A stretch of DNA of 64,000 bases from Aquirufa rosea. Its GTDB lineage: Bacteria > Bacteroidota > Bacteroidia > Cytophagales > Spirosomataceae. A model generated the notes under the pieces. The model had not been told where the DNA came from and did no database searches. It saw nothing but the letters and a program-made list of their open reading frames with translations. Both the position numbers and the translations under genes were made by a program. Positions 7,091-15,282 of the stretch are shown here, piece by piece; position 1 is the stretch's first letter; the number at the start of each line of letters is the position of its first letter. Location of the stretch: the NCBI RefSeq assembly GCF_004118285.1, contig NZ_SDHY01000001.1, positions 496,001 through 560,000 on the forward strand. The letters are read 5' to 3'.

Positions 7091-8529
7091 AAATCATTTA
7101 TTTGAATCTGGGGACTAAGTCCCAATTTACTTCCTTCTTCCAACATAAAATCCCAGGCTGAGGCTAAATCATTTTTAATTTGTCCCTCTAAAATGGCCTC
7201 ACGAATGGCCACTTTAATCAAACCAATTTCTCTACCTGGGCCAATATCAAAAACTTGCATAATGATTTCACCCGAAATGACTGGTTGAAAATTCCGAAGC
7301 GAATCCTTCTCCTCTACCTCTTTTAGTTTCTCCTCTACCTTATCAAAATTTTTCAAATACCTTTTTACCTTATCTCCATTTTTGGAAGTAATATCTGCCC
7401 GACACAGTGTCATCAAAGCCTCCAATTCTTCCCCAGCCTCAAAAAGCAGGCGTCTCAATGCCGCATCGGTAATTTCTTCTTTGGATAAAGCAATAGGCCT
7501 TAAATGCAGTCGAACGAGCTTTTGAACGAGTTTCATCTTTTCGTTCAATGGCAATTTTAATCGCTTAAAAATGGTCGGAACTTGCCTTGCTCCCATTTCT
7601 TCATGGCCATGAAAAGTCCAACCTTTTTTGGGATCAAAACGTTTAGTAGCAGGTTTTGCAATATCATGTAGAATGGCAGCCCAGCGCCACCAAAGGTCAT
7701 CGCTATGTTTGGAAATGTTATCCAAGACCTGTAAGGTATGGTAAAAATTATCTTTATGTCCTTTCCCCTCTTCCGTATCCACCCCTTTTAACTTGACAAA
7801 CTCCGGAAAAATGATGGGCAGTATACCACAGGCATCCAACAATAAAAATCCATAGGATGGCTTAGGGCATAAAATAATCTTATTTAATTCCTCTGAAATT
7901 CGTTCCATGGAAATGATTTCCAATCGAGATTTTTCCACCTGAAGTGCCTCAAATGTTTCTGGATAAATATCGAAACCCAATTGAGCCGCAAAGCGTACGG
8001 CACGCATCATTCTTAAAGGATCATCTGAAAATGTAATTTTAGGCTCCAATGGCGTTCTTAAAATCCTAGCTTCTAAATCTTTTAAGCCATCAAATGGATC
8101 TAACAGTTTACCCCAATGAGCTTGATTTAGCTGTACAGCCATGGCATTTATAGTGAAGTCGCGCCTATTTTGGTCGTCCTCTAAGGTCCCTTCCTGCACC
8201 AAAGGCTTTCTGGAATCTCTTTGATAGGATTCTTTTCTAGCTCCTACAAATTCTAAATCCCAATCCTCTACCTTCAGCATAGCCGTGCCAAAGTTTTTAA
8301 AAATGGATACTTGATGTTCTGGCATGTTAAACTCTCGAGCCACTTCTTCGGCTAAGTTAATCCCAGAACCTATGCATACCACATCGATATCTTTCTTGGT
8401 ATCTCTACCTAGAATAACATCACGAACATATCCGCCAATGACATAGGCATCCACCCCTAAACGGTCAGCTGCTGCACCAATTCTTGCAAAAATTGGATTT
8501 TCTATAATTTCCTTTCCCGTTTTAATCAT
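7084..8529 (-). CDS. cca: CCA tRNA nucleotidyltransferase with HD domain
   Basis: Class II nucleotidyltransferase of 481 residues. The head domain has GGYVRD at 32-37, the metal-binding DID at 47-49 and RRDFTINAMA at 122-131, which is more like CCA-adding enzymes than poly(A) polymerases. DPLRMMRAVRF near 170-180 is the usual RNA-binding neck motif. An HD hydrolase domain follows (HTL near 264, HD at 288-289). It repairs or adds the CCA end of tRNAs in the cytosol. It overlaps the upstream threonylcarbamoyl-AMP synthase gene by 4 bases. The family also contains PcnB, so a small doubt remains. Confidence 0.88.
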   Translation of the reverse strand: MIKTGKEIIENPIFARIGAAADRLGVDAYVIGGYVRDVILGRDTKKDIDVVCIGSGINLAEEVAREFNMPEHQVSIFKNFGTAMLKVEDWDLEFVGARKESYQRDSRKPLVQEGTLEDDQNRRDFTINAMAVQLNQAHWGKLLDPFDGLKDLEARILRTPLEPKITFSDDPLRMMRAVRFAAQLGFDIYPETFEALQVEKSRLEIISMERISEELNKIILCPKPSYGFLLLDACGILPIIFPEFVKLKGVDTEEGKGHKDNFYHTLQVLDNISKHSDDLWWRWAAILHDIAKPATKRFDPKKGWTFHGHEEMGARQVPTIFKRLKLPLNEKMKLVQKLVRLHLRPIALSKEEITDAALRRLLFEAGEELEALMTLCRADITSKNGDKVKRYLKNFDKVEEKLKEVEEKDSLRNFQPVISGEIIMQVFDIGPGREIGLIKVAIREAILEGQIKNDLASAWDFMLEEGSKLGLSPQIQINDLN

Positions 8530-9092
8530 TTACGAATCATTGAATAATCACCATTTAGACCTAATTTAACTATTTTAGAGGCCTTGGCTTTTACTTTGGA
8601 AGGATTTGGGTTTTGAAGAATATAATCCACACCTTCTTTTATTTTGATAGAAATATCCTCAAATCTTTCTGGTGAATCCTCCCCTGAAATATTGGCCGAA
8701 GTCGAAACTATGGCCCTTTGATACCTATAAACTAAACCCTTACAAAAATCATCTTTCACCAATCTAATGGCGATGGAGCCTTCTGGACCAAGTACATGCT
8801 GACTAACATTTTTTCCTTTAGGGTAAATTACGGTCAAAGGATCTTCGGCAAAGTCTACTAAATCCCAAGCGATATCTGGCACTTGCTCTACATATTCATT
8901 CAATTGTTCAATCTTTGAAATAAGCAAAATAAGCCCCTTGTTTTCTGGTCTTTGCTTGATATTAAACAATTTCTCAATGGCGCCATCCATGCGAGCATCA
9001 CAACCCAAACCCCAAATGGTATCACTAGGGTACAAAATAACCCCACTGGATTTTAATGATTTGATGGCTTCGTCGTATATAGACTGTATCAT
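8526..9092 (-). CDS. tsaC: Threonylcarbamoyl-AMP synthase (TsaC/Sua5/YrdC family)
   Basis: Single-domain YrdC-fold protein of 188 residues, lacking the C-terminal Sua5 domain, so closer to TsaC in layout. YPSDTIWGLG at 21-30, KQRPENKG at 46-53 and the STSANISG motif near 130 are conserved. It makes threonylcarbamoyl-AMP from threonine, bicarbonate and ATP for the tRNA t6A37 modification. The gene overlaps the CCA-enzyme gene by 4 bases and is divergent from argS, giving a small tRNA-related cluster. A TACCTTTG box ends 4 bases before its ATG. Confidence 0.92.
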   Translation of the reverse strand: MIQSIYDEAIKSLKSSGVILYPSDTIWGLGCDARMDGAIEKLFNIKQRPENKGLILLISKIEQLNEYVEQVPDIAWDLVDFAEDPLTVIYPKGKNVSQHVLGPEGSIAIRLVKDDFCKGLVYRYQRAIVSTSANISGEDSPERFEDISIKIKEGVDYILQNPNPSKVKAKASKIVKLGLNGDYSMIRK

Positions 9093-9096
9093 GCTG

Positions 9097-9104
9097 CAAA
9101 GGTA
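9097..9104 (-). promoter_or_regulatory. Putative -7 box for tsaC-cca (leaderless spacing)
   Basis: TACCTTTG on the minus strand matches TAnnTTTG and is followed by CAGC and then the tsaC ATG. Transcription would start at or beside the start codon. The same 8-mer TACCTTTG occurs divergently before argS. Confidence 0.45.
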
Positions 9105-9157
9105 AAGATTAATTCCTCTTTTATTTAGTCAAGAATTAATGTTTAGGTGTAATTGGC

Positions 9158-9165
9158 TACCTTTG
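9158..9165 (+). promoter_or_regulatory. Putative -7 box for argS
   Basis: TACCTTTG followed by CA matches the Bacteroidota -7 consensus and lies 34 bases upstream of the argS ATG at 9200. I see no clear -33 TTTG at the usual distance. Confidence 0.45.
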
Positions 9166-9199
9166 CAAACATTTTAATCCTTATTTCTAACTCTTTGGT

Positions 9200-10987
9200 A
9201 TGTCGAGTATACAAGTACAACTAATAAACAGCATTCAATCGGGTTTGAGCTCTCTTTTTCAAATAGACGAAACTGAGCTGAGCCTACAGGAAACCAAAAA
9301 AGAATTTGAAGGTACTTATACGTTTGTGGTCTTTCCTTATACCCAAAGGGCAGCCAAGGCTCCTGGACAGATTGCTCAAATGTTGGGAGAATTTTTATTA
9401 GCAGATATTCCAAGCTTAGTTAAAGCTTACCAAGTGGTACAGGGTTTCTTGAATATTTCTTTGCATGATTCAGTTTGGTATTCTTTAATTCAAGATATAG
9501 CTCAAGATAAATCGGCATTTCAATTAGCTCCTAAGAATGAAAAAATTCTGATTGAATACTCCTCTCCCAACACCAATAAACCGCTGCATTTAGGCCATTT
9601 ACGAAATAATTTTCTGGGATATTCGGTGGCTGAAATTTTAAAAGCAGGAGGATATGAGGTGGTTAAAACCAATTTAGTTAATGACCGAGGTATTCATATT
9701 TGTAAGTCTATGCTGGCCTACCGATTATTTGGACATAGAGAGACTCCTGAATCTAGTGGGATCAAAGGAGATCATTTAGTAGGGAAATATTATGTGGCCT
9801 TTGACAAAGCCTACAAGGCGGAAATCGAAAAATTAGTAGCAGGGGGCATGGAGGCAGAACAAGCAAAAAATCAGGCGCCTATCATGCAGCAAGCTCAAGC
9901 TATGTTATTAGCTTGGGAGCAAGGAGATGCAGAGGTGATGGAACTTTGGGAGAAAATGAACTCCTGGGTTTTCGCAGGTTTTGAGACTAGTTACCAACAA
10001 ATGGGCGTGAATTTTGACAAAATTTACCGCGAATCCAATACGTATTTATTGGGGAAAAAATTAGTAGAAGAAGGTTTACAGCAAGGCATTTTTTATCAAA
10101 AACCAGATAATTCTGTTTGGATCAATTTAGAGGCAGAAGGTCTGGATGAGAAATTAGTTCTTAGAAAAGATGGGACATCTGTCTACATTACCCAGGATAT
10201 GGGAACAGCTCAATTGAAATATGAAGATTTTGGCGCTAATCAATCCATTTATGTAGTTGGAAATGAACAAGACTACCATTTTGAGGTATTGTTCCATATT
10301 TTGAAAAAACTCAACAAACCATTTTCTACAGGCAATTATCATTTATCCTATGGTATGGTGGACCTTCCAAGCGGTAAAATGAAATCTAGAGAAGGAACCG
10401 TGGTGGATGCCGATGATTTAATGGAGGAAATGGTTAATACGGCCAAAGAACGAACGCTGGAATTAGGGAAAATTGAGGGTTTTACGGAGGAAGAATCTAA
10501 TGCTTTGTTTCATCAATTGGGTATGGGTGCCTTAAAATACTTTTTATTGAAGGTGGATCCTAAAAAACGGATGTTGTTTAATCCAGAAGAATCCATTGAT
10601 TTTCAGGGAAATACTGGCCCATTCATCCAATATACCCATGCAAGAATTTGCTCCATTCGTAGAAAAGCCTTGGAAAAGGGATTTAGTTTAGAAGGAAATA
10701 TCAACCAAACATCGGCCTTAGCCGAGTCTGAAAAGGAATTAATCTACCTTTTAGGAACTTATAAAAGTAGACTGGCAGAGGCATGCGACAATTTCTCCCC
10801 ATCCGTAATTGCCCAATATTCTTTTGATTTGGCTAAACAATTCAATAAATTTTACAATGAATTGAGTATTTTGAATGAAGAAAATGAACAGGTTCGTCAA
10901 TTAAGACTTATCTTGGCAGATGTGACAGGCAAAACAATTCAGCATGCAATCTCGTTATTAGGTATAGTTTCTCCTGAACGTATGTAA
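9200..10987 (+). CDS. argS: Arginyl-tRNA synthetase
   Basis: Class I synthetase of 595 residues. An N-terminal ArgRS-specific domain occupies roughly the first 110 residues, the HIGH-type motif HLGHLRNN lies at 130-137, and the KMSKS-like region reads KMKSREGTVVDADDL near 393. The C-terminal all-helical anticodon-binding domain follows from about residue 470. It charges tRNA-Arg in the cytosol. The stop codon overlaps the start of the glutathione peroxidase gene by one base, so the two are translated from one mRNA. Confidence 0.97.
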   Translation: MSSIQVQLINSIQSGLSSLFQIDETELSLQETKKEFEGTYTFVVFPYTQRAAKAPGQIAQMLGEFLLADIPSLVKAYQVVQGFLNISLHDSVWYSLIQDIAQDKSAFQLAPKNEKILIEYSSPNTNKPLHLGHLRNNFLGYSVAEILKAGGYEVVKTNLVNDRGIHICKSMLAYRLFGHRETPESSGIKGDHLVGKYYVAFDKAYKAEIEKLVAGGMEAEQAKNQAPIMQQAQAMLLAWEQGDAEVMELWEKMNSWVFAGFETSYQQMGVNFDKIYRESNTYLLGKKLVEEGLQQGIFYQKPDNSVWINLEAEGLDEKLVLRKDGTSVYITQDMGTAQLKYEDFGANQSIYVVGNEQDYHFEVLFHILKKLNKPFSTGNYHLSYGMVDLPSGKMKSREGTVVDADDLMEEMVNTAKERTLELGKIEGFTEEESNALFHQLGMGALKYFLLKVDPKKRMLFNPEESIDFQGNTGPFIQYTHARICSIRRKALEKGFSLEGNINQTSALAESEKELIYLLGTYKSRLAEACDNFSPSVIAQYSFDLAKQFNKFYNELSILNEENEQVRQLRLILADVTGKTIQHAISLLGIVSPERM

Positions 10988-11613
10988 TGAAGCGAATTTT
11001 AACTTTCTCACTCATATTAATCACTGTCGTTATGTTATTCAATATTGTAAAAATCGGATCCTTATTAACAGCACTTACGTTGCCGTTTACTCAAAACCAA
11101 GTGTTAACTCGCCCAGAAAACATGGAATCAGTAGTAGCAGCCCCTAACTTCCATTCCTTTAAAATGAAAGGAATAGATGGTAAATTAATCGACTTTAGTC
11201 AATTTAAAGGTAAAAAAGTAGTTGTATTGAACACTGCTTCCAAATGTGGATATACACCTCAGTATGCAGATTGGGAGAAATTCCATCAAGCCAACAAAGA
11301 CATTGTTATTTTAGGATTCCCTGCCAATGAATTTGGTGGTCAAGAGCCGGGGTCTAACGATGAAATTGCCAGCTTCTGCCAAAAAAATTATGGTGTAAGC
11401 TTCCAAATGATGGAAAAAGTGGTAGTGAAGGGAGATGGGAAGTGTGACCTTTACAAATGGTTAACAGACAAGAAAAGCAATGGCTGGAATGAAAAAGAGC
11501 CTAGCTGGAACTTCTGCAAATACGTAATCAATGAAAAAGGAGAATTGGTTAATTTCTTTGCTTCAGCAGTAAAGCCAAGTAGCCCAGAGTTCCTTCAAGC
11601 AATTGCGAAATAA
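10987..11613 (+). CDS. Glutathione peroxidase-family thiol peroxidase with N-terminal membrane segment
   Basis: GPx-family protein of 208 residues. The peroxidatic cysteine is Cys87 in NTASKCGYT; FPANEFGGQEPG and the WNFCKYVI motif supply the other members of the active-site set. Residues 5-35 are hydrophobic, so the enzyme is probably anchored in the inner membrane facing the periplasm, or exported. Most bacterial members use thioredoxin rather than glutathione. The cysteine replaces selenocysteine seen in animal enzymes. It is co-transcribed with argS and ends at a clear terminator. Confidence 0.9.
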   Translation: MKRILTFSLILITVVMLFNIVKIGSLLTALTLPFTQNQVLTRPENMESVVAAPNFHSFKMKGIDGKLIDFSQFKGKKVVVLNTASKCGYTPQYADWEKFHQANKDIVILGFPANEFGGQEPGSNDEIASFCQKNYGVSFQMMEKVVVKGDGKCDLYKWLTDKKSNGWNEKEPSWNFCKYVINEKGELVNFFASAVKPSSPEFLQAIAK

Positions 11614-11624
11614 TAAGTATCTTT

Positions 11625-11654
11625 CATCCCTGAATTAAGCCTAATTCAGGGATG
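11625..11654 (+). terminator. Rho-independent terminator after the peroxidase gene
   Basis: A perfect 13-bp stem (11625-11637 with 11642-11654) has loop AGCC and is followed by ATTGTTT. It also argues against a TTG start at 11656 for menA, since that codon would sit at the foot of the hairpin. Confidence 0.75.
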
Positions 11655-11682
11655 ATTGTTTATAAACGTTAGCAATTACAAT

Positions 11683-12597
11683 ATGAATCGTTGGGTAGAA
11701 GCTGCCAGACCACGTACCTTACCTTTGGCCATCGCCAGTACTATTTTAGGGAATATATTAGCCTATGTGAATGGACACTTTAATTGGCTGATTGCTTCCT
11801 TAGCTATTTTAACTACACTTTCACTTCAGATCTTATCCAATTTCGCTAATGATTTGGGAGATACTCAAAATGGAATAGATAATTCCAACAGAAAAGTAGC
11901 ATTAAGAGCCGTACAAACAGGGGCAATCAGTCCTGCTGAAATGAAAAAAGCAGTCTACTTAAGTGCCATTATTTCATTTTTAACTGGTTTAACTCTGCTC
12001 TATTTCAGCCTTCAACATGCCTCCCTAGCTATCATTCTTACATTTTTAGCCTTAGGAGTCATGGCCATTGCAGCGGCTATTGCTTATACGGTGGGCAAAA
12101 GACCTTATGGTTATATTGGTCTTGGTGATTTATCTGTATTCATTTTCTTTGGTTTGGTGGGTACTGTGGGGGTTTATTTCCTTCAAACCTTAGAATTTAA
12201 AATTTCCACCATACTTCCTGCTGCCGGATGTGGATTCATGTCGGTGGCCGTATTAAATCTGAATAATTTACGTGATTTGGAGAACGACAAAAAACAGGGC
12301 AAGCATTCGATTCCTGTGCGCATCGGCAAAAAAGCAGGGTTTTTATATCAAAAATTTCTCTACATACTTACCATCTTGAGTTTTGGCTTATTCCCCATGG
12401 TCAATACGGGCACCCCTCCTACTTTCCTACAAAGTAGCACCATGCTGGCAGCTTACATTCCCATAGCGCTACTTGCCAATAAACTTCATGACAAATTGAG
12501 TCCCGCACAGATAGATCCGTTTTTGAAAAAAACGGCTTTAATTACCTTATGGCTAATTTTGGTATTTGGTTTTACTCAAATTTTTCTTAGCGAGTGA
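11683..12597 (+). CDS. menA: 1,4-dihydroxy-2-naphthoate polyprenyltransferase
   Basis: UbiA-family integral membrane prenyltransferase of 304 residues with about eight or nine membrane segments. The first aspartate-rich motif is in NDLGDTQNGID and the second in NLRDLENDKKQGKHS, as in MenA. It attaches a polyprenyl chain to DHNA in menaquinone synthesis at the inner membrane. The frame opens earlier at a TTG (11656), but that overlaps the preceding terminator, and the ATG at 11683 begins the conserved WVEAARPRTLP segment, so I use the ATG. No other men genes are in the window. Confidence 0.92.
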   Translation: MNRWVEAARPRTLPLAIASTILGNILAYVNGHFNWLIASLAILTTLSLQILSNFANDLGDTQNGIDNSNRKVALRAVQTGAISPAEMKKAVYLSAIISFLTGLTLLYFSLQHASLAIILTFLALGVMAIAAAIAYTVGKRPYGYIGLGDLSVFIFFGLVGTVGVYFLQTLEFKISTILPAAGCGFMSVAVLNLNNLRDLENDKKQGKHSIPVRIGKKAGFLYQKFLYILTILSFGLFPMVNTGTPPTFLQSSTMLAAYIPIALLANKLHDKLSPAQIDPFLKKTALITLWLILVFGFTQIFLSE

Positions 12598-12635
12598 TTT
12601 CCCTTATTTTTACGAAATAATAAATCATTCATAGC

Positions 12636-13979
12636 ATGAAGTGGACTTCTTGGGCATTTGCCGCAATACTTGTTTTTTCCCATTCAATTTTGGCACAGGA
12701 TGTCAATTACATGGAATTAGGTTTAACTCAAAATAAAACAGGTAATTACGCCGAAGCATTGAGAAACTTTAGTATTGAAATTGAAAGAAATACCGCCAAC
12801 CCTAATCCAGTAGCTTTTTACAACCGTGGATTTGCCAAATACAATTTAAAGGATTTCCGCGGTGCTATCTTAGATTTCGAAAAGGCCATTGAATTAAAGG
12901 CAACCTATTACGAGGCGTTTATTGCCCGAGGACAAAGCTACAGCAAACAAGATAATCATAAGATTGCGATACAAGACTACAATGAGGCAATTCGCCTAAA
13001 TCCTTTAGAATCAACAGCTTATTATTCAAGAGGATTATCAAAAAGCAAATTAGAAAACTACCGTGGAGCATTATCTGATTACAACAAATCTTTAGAATTA
13101 AATCCAGAATATGCTCCATGCCTAGCAGCCAGAGGCGAATGTAAGGTGAAATTAGGTGAGTATTCTAGTAGTATAGAAGATTACAGTAAGGCCATTGAAA
13201 TAAGTCCTAAAAGATCCAGTTATTATTCGGGTAGAGGTTTTGCCAAAATGAAATTAAACGATTTTGCTAATGCCTTAAAAGATTTTAATGAAGCCATCAA
13301 AATCAGTCCAGATGAAGCCAGTGATTGGTATTATTCAGGATTCTGCAAAACACAATTAGAAAACTTTCGTGGAGAAAACGGAGAAAAAGGTGCTCTTGAA
13401 GATTTTAATAAAGCGCTAGAATTGGACCCAAGTAAATCAGAAGTGTTTTATGGTAGAGGATTTGTGAAATCGAAATTAGGGGATCAGAGAGGAGCCATTG
13501 AGGATTATACCAAATCCGTCGAGATTGGCAATCAAGATAATGCTAAAATCCTTTACACGGCTAAATTGAACAAAGTAGCATTAGATGAACTTCGCAATTC
13601 AGTACAAGATAAAATCAAGATTGCCGAGTTCAGCCCTGAAAAAGCTGAGGTATATTTCAATCGCGGTTTGGCAAAATCTAAATCTGGAGATCCAAAACAA
13701 GCTATGGATGATTACAACAGGGCCATATCTCTAAATCCAATCTATGCAGATGCCTATTTCATGCGTGCCATGGCCAAGTCGAACCTTGGCGATCAACGAA
13801 ATGCTATCCAAGACTGCAGTAATGCCATCAAGCTCAACGCCAAATACGCTGAAGCATATTTTGTCAGAGGTATCATCAAATTAGCCTTATCAGATACCTC
13901 CGGCTGTATGGACTTAAGTAAGGCAGGCGAGCTGGGCTACAATCCATCCTTTCAGGTAATTCGAGATTACTGTAATTAA
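12636..13979 (+). CDS. Secreted tetratricopeptide-repeat protein
   Basis: Protein of 447 residues with a signal peptide (cut probably after SILAQ, near residue 20) and about ten TPR units across the rest, visible as repeated segments such as AIQDYNEAIRLNPLESTAYY and ALSDYNKSLELNP. A less regular stretch near residues 300-325 interrupts the repeats. TPR arrays bind proteins; the partner is unknown. Exported to the periplasm or cell surface. It ends one base before the convergent AMP nucleosidase gene, with no terminator between. Confidence 0.85.
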   Translation: MKWTSWAFAAILVFSHSILAQDVNYMELGLTQNKTGNYAEALRNFSIEIERNTANPNPVAFYNRGFAKYNLKDFRGAILDFEKAIELKATYYEAFIARGQSYSKQDNHKIAIQDYNEAIRLNPLESTAYYSRGLSKSKLENYRGALSDYNKSLELNPEYAPCLAARGECKVKLGEYSSSIEDYSKAIEISPKRSSYYSGRGFAKMKLNDFANALKDFNEAIKISPDEASDWYYSGFCKTQLENFRGENGEKGALEDFNKALELDPSKSEVFYGRGFVKSKLGDQRGAIEDYTKSVEIGNQDNAKILYTAKLNKVALDELRNSVQDKIKIAEFSPEKAEVYFNRGLAKSKSGDPKQAMDDYNRAISLNPIYADAYFMRAMAKSNLGDQRNAIQDCSNAIKLNAKYAEAYFVRGIIKLALSDTSGCMDLSKAGELGYNPSFQVIRDYCN

Positions 13980-13980
13980 T

Positions 13981-14754
13981 TTATTCGAATCGTAAGTGTT
14001 TAACAGATTCTCCAGAGGAAGCTAATTCCTCTAGGGCATCAATGCCTATTTGCAAATGTAGGTTCACAAAGTTATCGGTCACTTTTTTATCGCTGACATC
14101 TGTTTTTACACCATCAGGAGTCATTGGATTATCTGAAACCAACAACAAAGCCCCACGAGGGATTTTATTTACAAAGCCGACTGTAAAAATGGTGGCTGTT
14201 TCCATGTCGATGCACATAGCACGAATATCCGACAAATACTTCTTGAATTCTTCATCATGCTCCCAAACACGGCGGTTGGTCGTATATATTAATCCTGTCC
14301 AATAATCCTTCTCATGTTTCTTAATCATGGAAGAAACTGAACGCTGTAAGCGAAAGGAAGGAAGAGCTGGAATTTCTTTGGGCATATACTCGTCAGAAGT
14401 ACCCTCTCCTCTCACTGCTGCAATGGGTAAAATCAAATCGCCAAGAGATAGATTCTTTTTTAAACCTCCACATTTACCTAAAAATAAAACGGCTTTAGGT
14501 GAAATGGCAGATAAAATATCCATGACCGTGGCGGCCATAGGTGAACCCATTCCAAAATTGATGATCGTAATATTATCTGCCGTGGCTGTTTGCATAGGAC
14601 GATCTAGTCCCAAAATTTCCACATCAAATTTTTGAGCAAACATGTCGACATAATTCTTAAAATTGGTCAATAAGATATACTGACCAAATTTCTCTAGTGG
14701 TGTTCCGGTATACCTAGGTAACCAATTTTGTACAATTTCTTCTTTTGTTTTCAT
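13981..14754 (-). CDS. amn: AMP nucleosidase (catalytic-domain form)
   Basis: Purine/uridine phosphorylase-fold protein of 257 residues. FGMGSPMAATV and LGKCGG form the phosphate and base-binding region, and CIDMETATIF is the nucleoside-binding motif. The pattern resembles the shorter Bacteroidota AMP nucleosidases, which lack the N-terminal regulatory domain of the 484-residue E. coli Amn. It cleaves AMP to adenine and ribose 5-phosphate. It converges on the TPR gene with a one-base gap. A general nucleoside phosphorylase is the alternative. Confidence 0.82.
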   Translation of the reverse strand: MKTKEEIVQNWLPRYTGTPLEKFGQYILLTNFKNYVDMFAQKFDVEILGLDRPMQTATADNITIINFGMGSPMAATVMDILSAISPKAVLFLGKCGGLKKNLSLGDLILPIAAVRGEGTSDEYMPKEIPALPSFRLQRSVSSMIKKHEKDYWTGLIYTTNRRVWEHDEEFKKYLSDIRAMCIDMETATIFTVGFVNKIPRGALLLVSDNPMTPDGVKTDVSDKKVTDNFVNLHLQIGIDALEELASSGESVKHLRFE

Positions 14755-14820
14755 GAAAAGAGCTAGTTCGTGATGAAATTAATCCACAAATAGATTAATT
14801 TAGAGTTTGTGTAATGGCCC

Positions 14821-15282
14821 ATGATGCAACCTTTAGCTGACCTGACGCTCCAATTTCCTCCATATGATTACAAATTAAAAAAAAAGGATGGAAAACTCTA
14901 TATTTTCGACTTTATAGCCAAAAAATATAGGTTTCTTTCCCCAGAGGAGTGGGTGCGTCAGCATTGTTTACATTTCCTTACGAATGAAATGAAATATCCA
15001 ACTGGGATGATTCAAATTGAGGGAGGTATTCAAACTAATCAGTTGACTCGCAGGAGTGACATTCAAGTATTTGGCAGAGATGGCTCCATATTTATGTTAA
15101 TTGAATGTAAGGCGCCATTCGTCAAACTCTCAGAAATGACATGGCACCAAATTAGTCAATACCAAAAGGAAGTATTGGCCAAGTACTTGGTATTAACGAA
15201 TGGCCTTGATACACAAATAGTAGAAATTGACACCAATAATCAAACAACCAAATCATTAACTCATTTTCCTATTTACTTATGA
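14821..15282 (+). CDS. Stand-alone HsdR N-terminal (PD-(D/E)xK) nuclease-fold protein
   Basis: Protein of 153 residues that resembles only the N-terminal nuclease domain of type I restriction HsdR. The PD-(D/E)xK residues appear intact: Asp80 in RRSDIQVF and Glu95-x-Lys97 in LIECKAP. No helicase domain, hsdM or hsdS gene is nearby, so this is not a restriction system. Such orphan proteins recur in Bacteroidota; function unknown, perhaps nucleic-acid processing. Two consecutive ATGs (14821 and 14824) are possible starts. Its stop overlaps the phosphatase gene by 4 bases. Confidence 0.8.
   Translation: MMQPLADLTLQFPPYDYKLKKKDGKLYIFDFIAKKYRFLSPEEWVRQHCLHFLTNEMKYPTGMIQIEGGIQTNQLTRRSDIQVFGRDGSIFMLIECKAPFVKLSEMTWHQISQYQKEVLAKYLVLTNGLDTQIVEIDTNNQTTKSLTHFPIYL

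Noticed and set aside
14821-15282. Type I restriction system
   Set aside because: Only an HsdR N-terminal domain is present; no helicase part and no hsdM or hsdS genes nearby.
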